From the NCBI RefSeq assembly GCF_005937885.2, contig NZ_CP042176.1, positions 3,095,501 to 3,159,500 of the forward strand: a stretch of DNA of 64,000 nt. Reading direction: 5' to 3'. The notes under the pieces were generated by a model, which saw nothing but the letters and a program-made list of their open reading frames with translations, did no database searches and had not been told where the DNA came from. The DNA comes from Bradyrhizobium sp. KBS0727 (lineage in GTDB: Bacteria; Pseudomonadota; Alphaproteobacteria; Rhizobiales; Xanthobacteraceae). The position numbers and the translations under genes were made by a program. This document shows positions 18,031 to 28,265 of the stretch, piece by piece (positions within the stretch are counted from its first letter, which is position 1; every line of letters begins with the position of its first letter).

Positions 18031-19071
18031 ATGAACGAGGATACGCGGCTTCGCGAAGGCCTAACGGCCCGAAGCCCGTCAGGGTCGGCTGTGGCAGGCG
18101 TCGAAAACGGCGTCTACGCGGCGCTCGACCTTGGCACCAACAATTGCCGGCTCCTGATCGCCAGTCCCGCGGGCGACGGGTTTCGCGTCGTCGACTCGTT
18201 TTCGCGTATCATCCGGTTGGGCGAGGGCATCGCGGCGACCGGTTCCATCAGCGAAGCGGCGATCGACCGCGCCATCGCCGCGCTCGGCATCTGCAGCGAC
18301 AAGATCCGCTATCGCAAAGCTAAACGCCTGCGGCTGATCGCGACCGAAGCCTGCCGCGCGGCCGATAATGCCGAGAGCTTTCGGGCCAGGGTGGCCCGGG
18401 AGACCGGGATCCGGCTTGAGGTGATCGATCGCGAGACTGAGGCGACGCTGGCGATGGTCGGCTGCTCGCCGCTGCTCGACCCCAGGGGGCGCGGCGCCAT
18501 CCTGTTCGACATCGGCGGCGGCTCGACGGAACTGGTGCGGATCGAGCGCGATCCGGAAGCAGCGAATGCGTCGCCGCGGATCAAGGCATGGATGTCGATC
18601 CCGCTCGGCGTTGTCACGCTGGCCGAGCATTTCGGCGGCAAGGATGTGACCACGGATTCCTATGCGCGGATGGTGGCGGAGGTCGCGCAACATGTTGCGT
18701 CATTCGCGACCGAGCACGCCCGTGATATCAGCGACATGCACATGCTGGGTACCTCAGGCACGGTCACGACGCTGGCCGGCGTCCATCTCAACCTGACGCG
18801 CTACGACCGCAGGCGGATCGACGGTGTCTGGATGAACAATTCGGACGTTACGGCCGTGATCACCCGGCTGCTGGGCATGAGCTACCAGGAACGCGCCGAC
18901 AACAATTGCATCAGCATCGAGCGTGCCGATCTGGTGCTGGCGGGGTGCGCCATTCTCGACGCGATCCGTGACGCCTTTCCGCTGCCCCGGCTCCGCGTCG
19001 CCGACCGCGGCCTGCGTGAGGGCATGCTGGTCGAGATGATGCGCGAGGACGGCGCGCTCAAGGCGTGCTAA
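18031..19071 (+). CDS. ppx: Ppx/GppA family phosphatase
   Basis: A 346-residue member of the actin-like ASKHA exopolyphosphatase/pppGpp phosphatase family. Phosphate motif 1 is YAALDLGTNNCRLLIA (about residue 29), the catalytic Glu region is ATEACRAADN, and phosphate motif 2 is GAILFDIGGGSTEL (about 155). It is short, lacking the C-terminal HD-like domain of E. coli Ppx, as is common in alphaproteobacterial versions. It may act on polyphosphate or (p)ppGpp. Start taken as the ATG at 18031; a TTG lies one codon before it. rlmE follows on the same strand after a palindromic repeat. Confidence 0.9.
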   Translation: MNEDTRLREGLTARSPSGSAVAGVENGVYAALDLGTNNCRLLIASPAGDGFRVVDSFSRIIRLGEGIAATGSISEAAIDRAIAALGICSDKIRYRKAKRLRLIATEACRAADNAESFRARVARETGIRLEVIDRETEATLAMVGCSPLLDPRGRGAILFDIGGGSTELVRIERDPEAANASPRIKAWMSIPLGVVTLAEHFGGKDVTTDSYARMVAEVAQHVASFATEHARDISDMHMLGTSGTVTTLAGVHLNLTRYDRRRIDGVWMNNSDVTAVITRLLGMSYQERADNNCISIERADLVLAGCAILDAIRDAFPLPRLRVADRGLREGMLVEMMREDGALKAC

Positions 19072-19092
19072 GGCGCGGTTGAACGTACTGAC

Positions 19093-19171
19093 GTCATTCC
19101 GGGCGATGCGAAGCATCGAACCCGGAATCTCGAGATTCCGGGTCTGGTCCTTCGGACCATCCCGGAATGAC
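19093..19171. repeat. GTCATTCCGG ... CCGGAATGAC palindromic repeat
   Basis: Outer arms GTCATTCCGGG and CCCGGAATGAC enclose a central CCCGGAATCTCGAGATTCCGGG palindrome. The flanks GCGATGCGAAGCATCG and TGGTCCTTCGGACCA are themselves short hairpins. Same family as 10165-10238, 23579-23675 and 32010-32090. It separates ppx and rlmE. Confidence 0.85.
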
Positions 19172-19184
19172 AACGGGAATAGAG

Positions 19185-19868
19185 ATGGCAAAAGACACCA
19201 CCGGACGGCTGCACGTCACGGTCAAAAGCGGTGGCAAGCGCAAGCTGTCGTCAAAACTCTGGCTGGAACGCCAGCTCAACGATCCCTATGTGGCGCAGGC
19301 CAAGCGGGACGGGTGGCGCTCGCGCGCGGCCTATAAGCTGATCGAGATCGACGACAAGTATCACTTCCTCAAGCAGGGCATTTCGGTGGTCGACCTCGGC
19401 GCCGCGCCCGGCGGCTGGAGCCAGGTCGCGGCCAAGCGCATCGGCAGGACCAACGGCAAGGGCAAGATCGTCGCGATCGATCTCCTGGAAATGCCTGAGG
19501 TCCCCGGCGTCGAGTTTGCGCAACTCGATTTTCTGGCCGACGACGCGCCGGAAAAACTGATCGCGATGATGGGCACCCGCGCCGATGTCGTGATGTCCGA
19601 CATGGCCGCCAACACCACCGGCCACCGCAAGACCGATCAGCTCCGCATCATCGGTCTGGTCGAGAGTGCGGCCGCGTTTGCCTGCGACGTGCTCAATCCC
19701 GGCGGAACCTTTCTGGCAAAGGTGTTCCAGAGCGGCGCCGAGGGCGAGCTGCTGGCGCAATTGAAACGCGATTTCGCCACCGTGCGCCACGTCAAGCCGG
19801 CTTCGAGCCGGGCAGATTCTTCGGAACGCTATGTCTTGGCGACGGGGTTTCGCGGCGCGGCGAAGTAA
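19185..19868 (+). CDS. rlmE: 23S rRNA (uridine-2'-O) methyltransferase RlmE (FtsJ/RrmJ)
   Basis: A 227-residue SAM-dependent methyltransferase that modifies U2552 of 23S rRNA. Seen: [20 protein letters not shown] with the first catalytic Lys, SAM motif [18 protein letters not shown] (about residue 69), [18 protein letters not shown] with the catalytic Asp (about 136), and [12 protein letters not shown] with the second Lys (about 177). The K-D-K tetrad core is intact. Start at the ATG at 19185, since an earlier ATG at 19167 lies in the palindromic repeat. A short basic N-terminal tail ([10 protein letters not shown]) fits rRNA binding. Confidence 0.94.
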   Translation: MAKDTTGRLHVTVKSGGKRKLSSKLWLERQLNDPYVAQAKRDGWRSRAAYKLIEIDDKYHFLKQGISVVDLGAAPGGWSQVAAKRIGRTNGKGKIVAIDLLEMPEVPGVEFAQLDFLADDAPEKLIAMMGTRADVVMSDMAANTTGHRKTDQLRIIGLVESAAAFACDVLNPGGTFLAKVFQSGAEGELLAQLKRDFATVRHVKPASSRADSSERYVLATGFRGAAK

Positions 19869-19885
19869 TTTTCACGGAAGCTGGC

Positions 19886-19964
19886 GCGGTCACACTGGCA
19901 GCCGTCGTCACCGAGGGCTTACTCTCTCCATAAAGGTAGAGAGCCGTCACGACAGCGTGACCGC
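19886..19964. terminator. long stem-loop between convergent rlmE and MFS genes
   Basis: GCGGTCACACTG at 19886-19897 pairs with CAGCGTGACCGC at 19953-19964 (11 of 12). An inner stem GGC..TCTCT / AGAGA..GCC lies around 19917-19945. Located between the stops of two convergent genes, so a bidirectional transcription end is plausible. There is no T-run, so a classical intrinsic terminator is not shown. Confidence 0.5.
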
Positions 19965-20040
19965 TTCGATGCTTTAGCCTGAATCGGGCGATACGTCAGC
20001 ACGATTTGATCGACCGCGTCGCGCCATACCGCCGAAACTT

Positions 20041-21516
20041 TTACCCCAGCCGCTGATCGCGCGCGTTCTGGGTTTCTTCGCTCGCCGCCTTCGTTGCGGC
20101 GTTGGCTGCGCCCTTGCGGCTGGAAATCTCGAGCGCCTGGCGGCCCGAAAGCTCGTGGCCGGCATCGTCGGGCATCTGCCAGAAGAAATAGCCCGCGACC
20201 GCCGAGATGAACGCGACCACCAGGAAGGCGGGGCCGAACATGTTGGCGTCGAGTTCGGTGACGTGGTGGTACAGCATGGTGGATTCCACCGAAAACGCGC
20301 CGACGGCGACACCGGCGGAAACCGCCAATTGCTGGTTGACGCTGACCAGCGTCGTCGCGCGGCTCATTTGCGCCGGCTCGACCTCGGCATAGGCAACGGT
20401 GTTGATCGCGGTGAATTCCAGTGAGCGGAAGAAGCCGCCGACCACCAGGATGATGAAGATCAGCATCAAGGGCGTCGTCACCGTGAACAAGGCGCAGGCC
20501 GCGAGAAAGACCGCGCTGATGACGGCGTTGACCGCCATCATGTTGCGGAAGCCGAAGGTGCGGATGATGCGTGGGGCCAGCGTCTTCATGCCCATGGCGC
20601 CCACTGCCGACGAGAACGTCACGAGACCGGAGCGGAACGGCGACAGGCCGAAGCCGACCTGCATCAGGAGCGGCAGCAGGAACGGCAGCGCGCCGATGCC
20701 GAGCCGGAACAGAAAACCGCCGATGATGGCGGCCCGCATCGTCGACAGCCGCAGCAGCGCAAAATCCAGCACCGGCGATCCGGTTCGCCGCGCATGCATG
20801 ACGTACAGCGTCATCGAAATCGAGCCGACCGCGATCAGGCCCACAATGATCGGCCAGGGCAGCAGGTTGAGGCCGGCGACCGAGAGGCCGAAGGCGATGC
20901 CCGCGAGGCCAACACCGGCCAGCACCAGCCCGTAGAGATCGAAACGCTCCGGATCCTCGCTCTTGATCGGGTCGATGTATTTCAGCGCCAGGAAGATGCC
21001 GAGCAATCCGATCGGGATGTTGATCAGGAAGATCCAGTGCCAGGAAAAATAGGTGGTGATGAAGCCGCCGAGCGGCGGCCCGATCACCGGCCCGATCAGC
21101 GCCGGCGTCGTCACCCAGGTCATCGCACTGACCAGCTTGCTCTTGTCGATCGTCCGCAGCAGCACCAGCCGCCCGACCGGCGTCATCATCGCGCCGCCCA
21201 TGCCCTGCAGGATACGTGCGATCACGAAATGGGTGACGGATTGCGACAGCGCGCAGCCGATCGACCCCACCATGAACACCGCGATGGCGATCGAAAACAC
21301 CATGCGCGCGCCGAACCGGTCGGCGGTCCAGCCGCTGGCCGGAATGAACACGGCGAGCGACAGCAAATAGGAGGTGATCGCGAGCTTGAGCGTCAGCGGA
21401 CTGGTGCCGATATCCGCCGCGATCGCCGGGAGCGAGGTCGCAATCACCGTCGAGTCCATGTTCTCCATGAACAGGGCAGTGGCGACGATCAGCGGGATCA
21501 GGCGTTGTTTATCCAT
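20041..21516 (-). CDS. MFS transporter, DHA2 (EmrB/QacA) family
   Basis: A 491-residue drug/proton antiporter-type protein with about 14 hydrophobic segments. Family motifs: MENMDSTVIATSLPAIAAD in helix 1 (the D-S-T-V-I/A signature of DHA2), GWTADRFGARMVF in loop 2-3 (motif A), and GRLVLLR and PLGGFITTYFSWHWIFLINIP around helices 4-6 (motif C region). Substrate unknown. Start set at the ATG at 21516 (MDKQRLIPLIVAT); a TTG 4 codons upstream is the alternative. No regulator gene is adjacent. Confidence 0.9.
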   Translation of the reverse strand: MDKQRLIPLIVATALFMENMDSTVIATSLPAIAADIGTSPLTLKLAITSYLLSLAVFIPASGWTADRFGARMVFSIAIAVFMVGSIGCALSQSVTHFVIARILQGMGGAMMTPVGRLVLLRTIDKSKLVSAMTWVTTPALIGPVIGPPLGGFITTYFSWHWIFLINIPIGLLGIFLALKYIDPIKSEDPERFDLYGLVLAGVGLAGIAFGLSVAGLNLLPWPIIVGLIAVGSISMTLYVMHARRTGSPVLDFALLRLSTMRAAIIGGFLFRLGIGALPFLLPLLMQVGFGLSPFRSGLVTFSSAVGAMGMKTLAPRIIRTFGFRNMMAVNAVISAVFLAACALFTVTTPLMLIFIILVVGGFFRSLEFTAINTVAYAEVEPAQMSRATTLVSVNQQLAVSAGVAVGAFSVESTMLYHHVTELDANMFGPAFLVVAFISAVAGYFFWQMPDDAGHELSGRQALEISSRKGAANAATKAASEETQNARDQRLG

Positions 21517-21631
21517 CGGGATTCGCAAAAGAGGCGGGTGAGGCGCTGTATCATCCCCGTGTCACGCAAGCTATTGCGGAACCGGGCATACCACCTAGAT
21601 CCTGTGCGATGCCGCCGCCGGAGATCGTGCC

Positions 21632-21880
21632 ATGATCTATGTCCTCGCCGTCTTGTTGCCGCCCGTCGGCCTGCTCCTGAACGGGCAGCCGTTTTCGGCG
21701 ATTTTCAACGTGTTTCTGATCGTGTTTTGCCTGCTTTTCGGCCTGATTTTCCACGTCCTGCTGCTGGTGCCGTCGGCGCACGCGCTGATCGCCGTTCACA
21801 TGAGGCGGGAAGACCGCCGGCACCGGGAGGTGGTGGAAGCCATCCGTCAGCACGGGCCGCCGCCGGGGTATCAGCGCTAA
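21632..21880 (+). CDS. small membrane protein, YqaE/Pmp3-like
   Basis: An 82-residue protein with two hydrophobic segments, IYVLAVLLPPVGLLLNG (2-18) and FNVFLIVFCLLFGLIFHVLLL (about 25-45), and a charged C-terminal tail (MRREDRRHREVVEAI). The LLPPVGLLL start resembles the LPPLGV signature of YqaE/Pmp3 (UPF0057) proteins. Those are about 55 residues and help membrane potential homeostasis, so this would be a longer relative. The resemblance is limited to the first segment. Divergent from the MFS gene with 115 bp between the starts. Confidence 0.7.
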   Translation: MIYVLAVLLPPVGLLLNGQPFSAIFNVFLIVFCLLFGLIFHVLLLVPSAHALIAVHMRREDRRHREVVEAIRQHGPPPGYQR

Positions 21881-21938
21881 ACCCTTCGCTGGCTGAGGTT
21901 TTCGCGAAAAGCCTGTGCATAGCTGGCAAACGCTTTGA

Positions 21939-23567
<1,629 letters not shown>

Positions 23568-23578
23568 GCTTTTGCTCT

Positions 23579-23675
23579 GTCATTCCGGGACGGTGCGTTA
23601 GCACCAGACCTCAGGGGTGCAATTGCACCCCGGGGAATCTCGAGATTCCGGGTTCGCTTCGCGCCCCGGAATGAC
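23579..23675. repeat. GTCATTCCGG ... CCGGAATGAC palindromic repeat (long variant)
   Basis: Same family as 10165-10238. It contains an extra arm pair GGTGCGTTAGCACC and GGGGTGCAATTGCACCCC, the central GAATCTCGAGATTC palindrome, and GTTCGCTTCGCGCCCCGGAATGAC at the right end. It follows the guaB stop by 11 bp. Confidence 0.85.
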
Positions 23676-23751
23676 GGCGCCTGATTACGCCGTTGCTTCG
23701 CGGCGCTCGCGATGACAAAACAATAACAAGCAAAAACCAGAGGAAACAACC

Positions 23752-24774
23752 ATGTCCCAAGGCAAACGCATCGTTCTCGCCGCTCGCCCCAATGGCGAGC
23801 CGAAGCCATCCGATTTCCGGCTCGAGGATCACGCCGTGCCGACGCCTGGCGCCGGTGAAGTTCTGCTGCGCACCATCTGGCTGTCGCTCGATCCCTATAT
23901 GCGCGGACGCATGAGCGATGGCCCGTCCTATGCGACGCCGGTGCCGATCGGCGGCGTGATGGAAGGCGGCACCGTCGCCGAGGTGATCGCGTCCAACAAT
24001 CCGGGCTTTGCCAAGGGCGATATCGTGCTGTCGCGCGCCGGCTGGCAGACGCATGCGATCTCAGACGGCAAGGGACTGACCAAGATCGATCCGAAGATCG
24101 CGCCGATCTCGACCGCGGTCGGCGTGCTCGGCATGCCCGGCATGACGGCGTACACCGGCCTGCTCGATATCGGTCAACCGAAGCCCGGTGAGACCGTCGT
24201 CGTAGCTGCCGCCTCCGGCGCGGTCGGTTCGGCGGTCGGCCAGATCGCGCGGATCAAGGGCGCGCGGGCGGTCGGGATCGCCGGCGGCAAGGAAAAGTGC
24301 GACTATGTGAAGAAGGAGCTCGGCTTCGACGATTGCCTCGACCACCGCGATCCCCATCTCGCGGCGAAACTGAAAGAGGCCTGCCCGAAAGGCATCGACG
24401 TCTATTTCGAGAATGTCGGCGGCGCAGTGTTCGAGGCGGTTTTCCCGTTACTGAATGCGTTCGCGCGCATTCCGGTCTGCGGCCTGATCTCTGAATACAA
24501 TCACTTCGGCGAAACCAGTCCGAAATGGGCCGGCGCGATGATGCGCACGGTCTTGGTCAAGCGCCTCACCATCCGCGGCTTCATCGTCTCTGATTTTGCC
24601 GCGCGCCACGCCGACTTCCTGCGCGACATGTCGGGTTGGGTTCGCGAAGGCAAGGTCAAGCACAAGGAGTTCGTGACCGAAGGGCTCGACAGCGCGCCCG
24701 CGGCGTTCATGGGCCTGTTGAAGGGCGCCAATTTCGGCAAGCAGCTGGTCCGGGTCGGGCCTGACAAGGCGTAA
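23752..24774 (+). CDS. NADP-dependent medium-chain (CurA/leukotriene B4 dehydrogenase-like) oxidoreductase
   Basis: A 340-residue zinc-independent medium-chain reductase. Seen: the N-terminal ALARPNGEP-type start (LAARPNGEPKPSDFRLED), SLDPYMRGRMSD (about residue 43), GMPGMTAYTGLLDIGQPKPG, and the NADPH motif VVVAAASGAVGSAVGQIARI (about 150). Family members reduce the C=C bond of enones (CurA, YncB, prostaglandin reductase). Preceded by a GAGGAAACAACC leader. A short decayed copy of its 3' end lies 870 bp downstream at 25587-25646. Confidence 0.9.
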   Translation: MSQGKRIVLAARPNGEPKPSDFRLEDHAVPTPGAGEVLLRTIWLSLDPYMRGRMSDGPSYATPVPIGGVMEGGTVAEVIASNNPGFAKGDIVLSRAGWQTHAISDGKGLTKIDPKIAPISTAVGVLGMPGMTAYTGLLDIGQPKPGETVVVAAASGAVGSAVGQIARIKGARAVGIAGGKEKCDYVKKELGFDDCLDHRDPHLAAKLKEACPKGIDVYFENVGGAVFEAVFPLLNAFARIPVCGLISEYNHFGETSPKWAGAMMRTVLVKRLTIRGFIVSDFAARHADFLRDMSGWVREGKVKHKEFVTEGLDSAPAAFMGLLKGANFGKQLVRVGPDKA

Positions 24775-24804
24775 GCGGCGACAACATCTCGGAGAAGATG
24801 ACGC

Positions 24805-25575
24805 ATGTCAGGCATTCTTGCAGGCAAGGTAGCGCTCGTGACCGGCGGCGCGTCGGGAATTGGCCAAGCCACCGCAGTGGTGATGGCGCGCGAAGGCGCC
24901 GTTGTCGCGGTCGCCGACCGCGCCGAGGCGGATGCCGCAGCGACGGTGGCGCTGATCAACGCTGCCGGCGGGCAGGCGATTGCGATCGGCGGCGACGTCA
25001 CGCGCGAAGCGGATGTCGCCGCGATGGTGGCGCGCACGGTCGCGGCCTTCGGGCGGATCGATTGTGCCTTCAACAATGCCGGCATCGCGCCGCGCGCCGT
25101 CGGTCCGGCGGGCCAGCGTATCCACGAGCTCAGTCAGGACGCGTTTGACGGCATGGTCGCCGTCAACCTGACCGGCGTGTTCCTCTGCCTCAAGCACGAA
25201 ATCGCCCAGATGCTGTCGCAAGGCAGCGGCGGCGCGATCGTCAACACCGCCTCGATCGCCGGCCTGATCGGCCTCGCCACTTCGTCGCACTACGTCGCGG
25301 CCAAGCACGGCGTGGTCGGACTGACCAAGAGTGCGGCGATCGAATATGCCCAGGACGGCATCCGCGTGAACTGTGTCAATCCCGGCTATATCACTACGCC
25401 GATGACCAGGGAGACCGTGGCCGAGCGCGGCGATGAAATCCTGGCCAAGGTGCCGATGCGGCGCATGGGCGTTCCCGGCGAAATCGCGGAGGCGGTGGCC
25501 TGGATGTGTTCCGACAAGGCCTCGTTCATGACCGGTGCCGCGCATGTGATCGACGGCGGATATTGCGCCGCCTGA
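24805..25575 (+). CDS. SDR-family oxidoreductase
   Basis: A 256-residue classical short-chain dehydrogenase. The cofactor motif is VTGGASGIGQATAVVMAREG with VAVADRA, an Asp that favours NAD(H). NNAGIAPR, the catalytic Ser of NTASIAGL and the YVAAK motif (YVAAKHGVVGLTK) are all present, as is the C-terminal VIDGGYCAA. Substrate unknown. It starts 30 bp after the CurA-like gene and may share its transcript. Confidence 0.9.
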   Translation: MSGILAGKVALVTGGASGIGQATAVVMAREGAVVAVADRAEADAAATVALINAAGGQAIAIGGDVTREADVAAMVARTVAAFGRIDCAFNNAGIAPRAVGPAGQRIHELSQDAFDGMVAVNLTGVFLCLKHEIAQMLSQGSGGAIVNTASIAGLIGLATSSHYVAAKHGVVGLTKSAAIEYAQDGIRVNCVNPGYITTPMTRETVAERGDEILAKVPMRRMGVPGEIAEAVAWMCSDKASFMTGAAHVIDGGYCAA

Positions 25576-25586
25576 GGCCGCGATCC

Positions 25587-25646
25587 CTGTTGAAGCGCGC
25601 GAACTTAGGCAAGCAACTGGTGCGGGTCGGCCCGGGCAAGGCGTGA
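25587..25646 (+). pseudogene. decayed 3'-end copy of a CurA-like oxidoreductase gene
   Basis: Translating 25587-25646 gives LLKRANLGKQLVRVGPGKA and a stop. The complete gene upstream ends LLKGANFGKQLVRVGPDKA and a stop. Only three residues differ, and the DNA is clearly alignable. Nothing upstream of 25587 resembles the rest of the gene, because the SDR gene ends 12 bp before it. This is a relic of a second curA-like copy, of which only the last 19 codons remain. Confidence 0.85.
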
Positions 25647-26017
25647 GCCTCTGCGCGCTCATCGATGACGGCTTTCGACGCAAAAACGCCCGATCAAAGC
25701 CTCACTTCCGATCCGATGACGCCCGATGCCTTATTGCAGGGAGGTCGCGGCTGTTTGCCGCCGCGAGGTTGGCCTGTTGCTGTACCAAAAAGGGAGAGAG
25801 CATCAGCTTCGATACTCCGGGATAAAGACGATCATGAACATGCGCGTCATGCCGGCGATTATCGGGATGCAGCGGCATATTGTTGGCGATCGATGTTGCA
25901 CTTCGGCATCGACAAATCTTTAAACGGAAAGACGGCGTCAGGCTTATTGCTGCGCCAACCGACCAAACTAAAATACCTCGATCAGGACAACCACCGCCCG
26001 GACCCTCAACGTCGCGC
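25647..26017. other. intergenic stretch without a recognisable gene
   Basis: About 370 bp before the EAL gene. Short open frames exist but have no ribosome sites or recognisable motifs. An open frame continuous with the EAL gene extends up to 25880, but its translation is low-complexity and unlike receiver domains. Presumably the promoter region of the EAL gene. Confidence 0.4.
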
Positions 26018-27229
26018 ATGAACACTCAGCCTTCGGAACCAGCAACCAAGCGTCCCATATTTGGGCAACGTAAAATCGCGCCTCGCGTTGTGGTCGTCGA
26101 TGGAAAGAATCATAATCGTATTTTTCTCATCGAGATTCTCGAGGAACTGGGCTTCATTTCCAGCGAATGCGCGAATCCCGCTGAGCTGACTGCCGTACTG
26201 GAGACCGCACCGGATATTATCGTTCTCGGAATGTCCGGTGACGGCATCCAGATCGACAAGATTTTGTGGACTCTTGCGGAAAACGAGTTCGGCGGGTGGG
26301 TGCTTTCCATCGGCCCCCGGGACTCGATCCTTCTGGCCGCGGTGCGACAACTTGGCAATGAGCTGGGCATCGCGATGCTGCCGACGCTGCCGACACCCTT
26401 CAGCGCCGAAGCGCTGCGCGACAGCCTCGCCATGTTTCTCCCGCAGGAAGCAAGACCCCGCCCGGTCGTCGACGTAGCCGAAGCGCTAAAGCTGGACTGG
26501 TTCGAATTGTGGTATCAACACAAGATCGACGCGCGTTCGCTCGCTCCATGCGGCGCCGAGGCGCTTGTCCGCATGCGTCATCCCGCCTGGGGGATCGTTT
26601 CGCCCGCGCATTTCATCCCCGATAGCAGGGATCCGAGCTTCCGCGGATTTTCGGAACTGGTGATCACCCGCGCGCTGGAGGATTGGCACTATTTCCTCGG
26701 GCAGCAAGGCCCGATCGGAATCTCGATCAACTTGCCGGTCGCCTTTCTCAGGGATCAGTCGGCGGTCGCAGAGATGTGCCTGAAAATGCCGAAGCATCCG
26801 GCGTTCGGTGGATTGCTCATCGAAATCAGCTGCGAAGAGGTTTTGCGTCATCGCGACCTGGTGCTTGAAATTGCTCAACGACTGAGGTTTCGAAACATCG
26901 CAATCTCGATTGACGACGTTGGCGCCGAGTGGCCGGAGCTGGCGGCGTTCGATATCTTCCCTTTCATTGAACTCAAGGTTAACAGGCAATTCATTGACGG
27001 CTGCGCGGAAGATCGGCTGAAACAAATCGTCTGTCGTGGTATCCTAGATCTCGCCGCCAGCCGTGGCGTGCGGACTGTCGCGAAGGGTGTCGAAAGCCGG
27101 GCTGATTTCCGCACAGTCCACGATATGGGTTTTGACCAGGTCCAGGGTTTTCTGTTCGGCAAGCCGTTGAGCGCCAGGAAATTCGCGCGGGCGGCCCTCA
27201 AGGGCTCTTCGCTGATAACGCCAAACTAG
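26018..27229 (+). CDS. degenerate receiver-EAL domain protein
   Basis: 403 residues. Residues 22-145 fit a response-regulator receiver (RVVVVDGKNHNRIFLIEILEELGF), but the phospho-acceptor Asp position is Gly (IIVLGMSGDG, residue 71) and the conserved Lys-Pro is TP. Residues 165-395 are an EAL domain: EALVRMRHP (181-189), ISINLP (235-240), EISCEE (269-274) and ISIDDVG (296-302) are kept. The first Glu of the AEGVE motif is Lys (VAKGVES, residue 356), and the glycine-rich loop after DDVG is altered. It probably senses or binds rather than degrades c-di-GMP. Start at ATG 26018; the frame is open further up. Confidence 0.85.
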   Translation: MNTQPSEPATKRPIFGQRKIAPRVVVVDGKNHNRIFLIEILEELGFISSECANPAELTAVLETAPDIIVLGMSGDGIQIDKILWTLAENEFGGWVLSIGPRDSILLAAVRQLGNELGIAMLPTLPTPFSAEALRDSLAMFLPQEARPRPVVDVAEALKLDWFELWYQHKIDARSLAPCGAEALVRMRHPAWGIVSPAHFIPDSRDPSFRGFSELVITRALEDWHYFLGQQGPIGISINLPVAFLRDQSAVAEMCLKMPKHPAFGGLLIEISCEEVLRHRDLVLEIAQRLRFRNIAISIDDVGAEWPELAAFDIFPFIELKVNRQFIDGCAEDRLKQIVCRGILDLAASRGVRTVAKGVESRADFRTVHDMGFDQVQGFLFGKPLSARKFARAALKGSSLITPN

Positions 27230-27234
27230 CGCCT

Positions 27235-28074
27235 TCAGCTCTTCGACGCCTTGCCGAGCAACTCGTCGAGCCCGACATCGATCTGGCCGGGCGCCCTGAC
27301 GTGGCGGACCTCGAAACTGTCGGGCGCAAACCGATACTCGACCAGACCGGTTTCCTTGATACCGATCACTTCCTGAATCCGGTCGGGAAGGATGAAGCCG
27401 GTCGACGGCGCCCAGATGTGGCGGGTATGGCCAAACGTAAAGTCGCGGCGCTGGTGGACGTGGCCCGACGCGATCAGCCGCAGGTCGACCTTGCCGAACA
27501 TCTCGATCAATTCCTTGCGCCGGGGCTGTGGCACGTAGCGGATCGCCGATGACTCAAGCTCGGGATCGTCAGGCCTGTTCAGAAACAGCGGCTTGTGTAT
27601 GAACAGCGCCACCGGTCTGCCATTCACGTTTGCGAGCTGCCCGGCAAGCCAGTCGAATTGCTCGGCCTCGCTCTCGATCCCGGTATTCATGATCAGCGAG
27701 TTCAGACCGATAAAACACCAGCCGGCCTCGTCGAAGCGCCAGCGGTCCTCGCCGATCACGGAAATATAGTTTTGCCGCAGTTGTTCGGTGGCCGGCGGCG
27801 TCGGCACCGGGCCGATCGCAGTCGGGTTGTCGCCGAGGTCGTGATTACCGGGCAAACAGCGGCAGGGCACCGGCAACGCCGCATGCAGCGACTTCGCGAA
27901 TTCGAGATCGCTGCGGCTGGTCGGGGCGTCGAAAGCGAGATCGCCGCTGTTGATGACGAGGTCCGGTCGCGTCGCGTCGATGTGTTCGCTGACGCGATGG
28001 AAATTATCGGTCAGTTTGTGCAGGCGGCGGGCGAGGTGGGTATCGGAAATCTGGGTGATGCGAAACTCGCGCAT
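27235..28074 (-). CDS. calcineurin-like metallophosphoesterase
   Basis: 279 residues with the full metallophosphoesterase set: ITQISDTHLARR (residues 6-17), LVINSGDLAFD (about 38-48), RCLPGNHDLGDN (about 71-82), LFIHKPLF and ASGHVHQRRDF (about 207-217). Related to cyclic-nucleotide and nucleotide phosphodiesterases of the 3',5'-cAMP phosphodiesterase CpdA type, but the substrate is not fixed by sequence. Its stop lies 5 bp from the end of the convergent EAL gene. No signal peptide, so cytoplasmic. Confidence 0.9.
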   Translation of the reverse strand: MREFRITQISDTHLARRLHKLTDNFHRVSEHIDATRPDLVINSGDLAFDAPTSRSDLEFAKSLHAALPVPCRCLPGNHDLGDNPTAIGPVPTPPATEQLRQNYISVIGEDRWRFDEAGWCFIGLNSLIMNTGIESEAEQFDWLAGQLANVNGRPVALFIHKPLFLNRPDDPELESSAIRYVPQPRRKELIEMFGKVDLRLIASGHVHQRRDFTFGHTRHIWAPSTGFILPDRIQEVIGIKETGLVEYRFAPDSFEVRHVRAPGQIDVGLDELLGKASKS

Positions 28075-28265
28075 GCAATATTCCTTTTGCTCCCATCATA
28101 CCGTCTGACAAACGCCGAAATGGTGACACTATCCATCATCGTCATGCCAAGCGAAAGCGGGGCATCCGGTACGCGGGGAATTCTCGATCAGGTGTGGATG
28201 TACTTTCAATTCTGGATCATCCGCGTTCGCGGATGATGACCGCCGTTTGGGCCGCGCGCATTCGC

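Noticed and set aside
25880..26017. N-terminal extension of the receiver-EAL protein
   Set aside because: The extra 46 residues do not resemble a receiver start and are proline/polar-rich; the ATG at 26018 is preferred.
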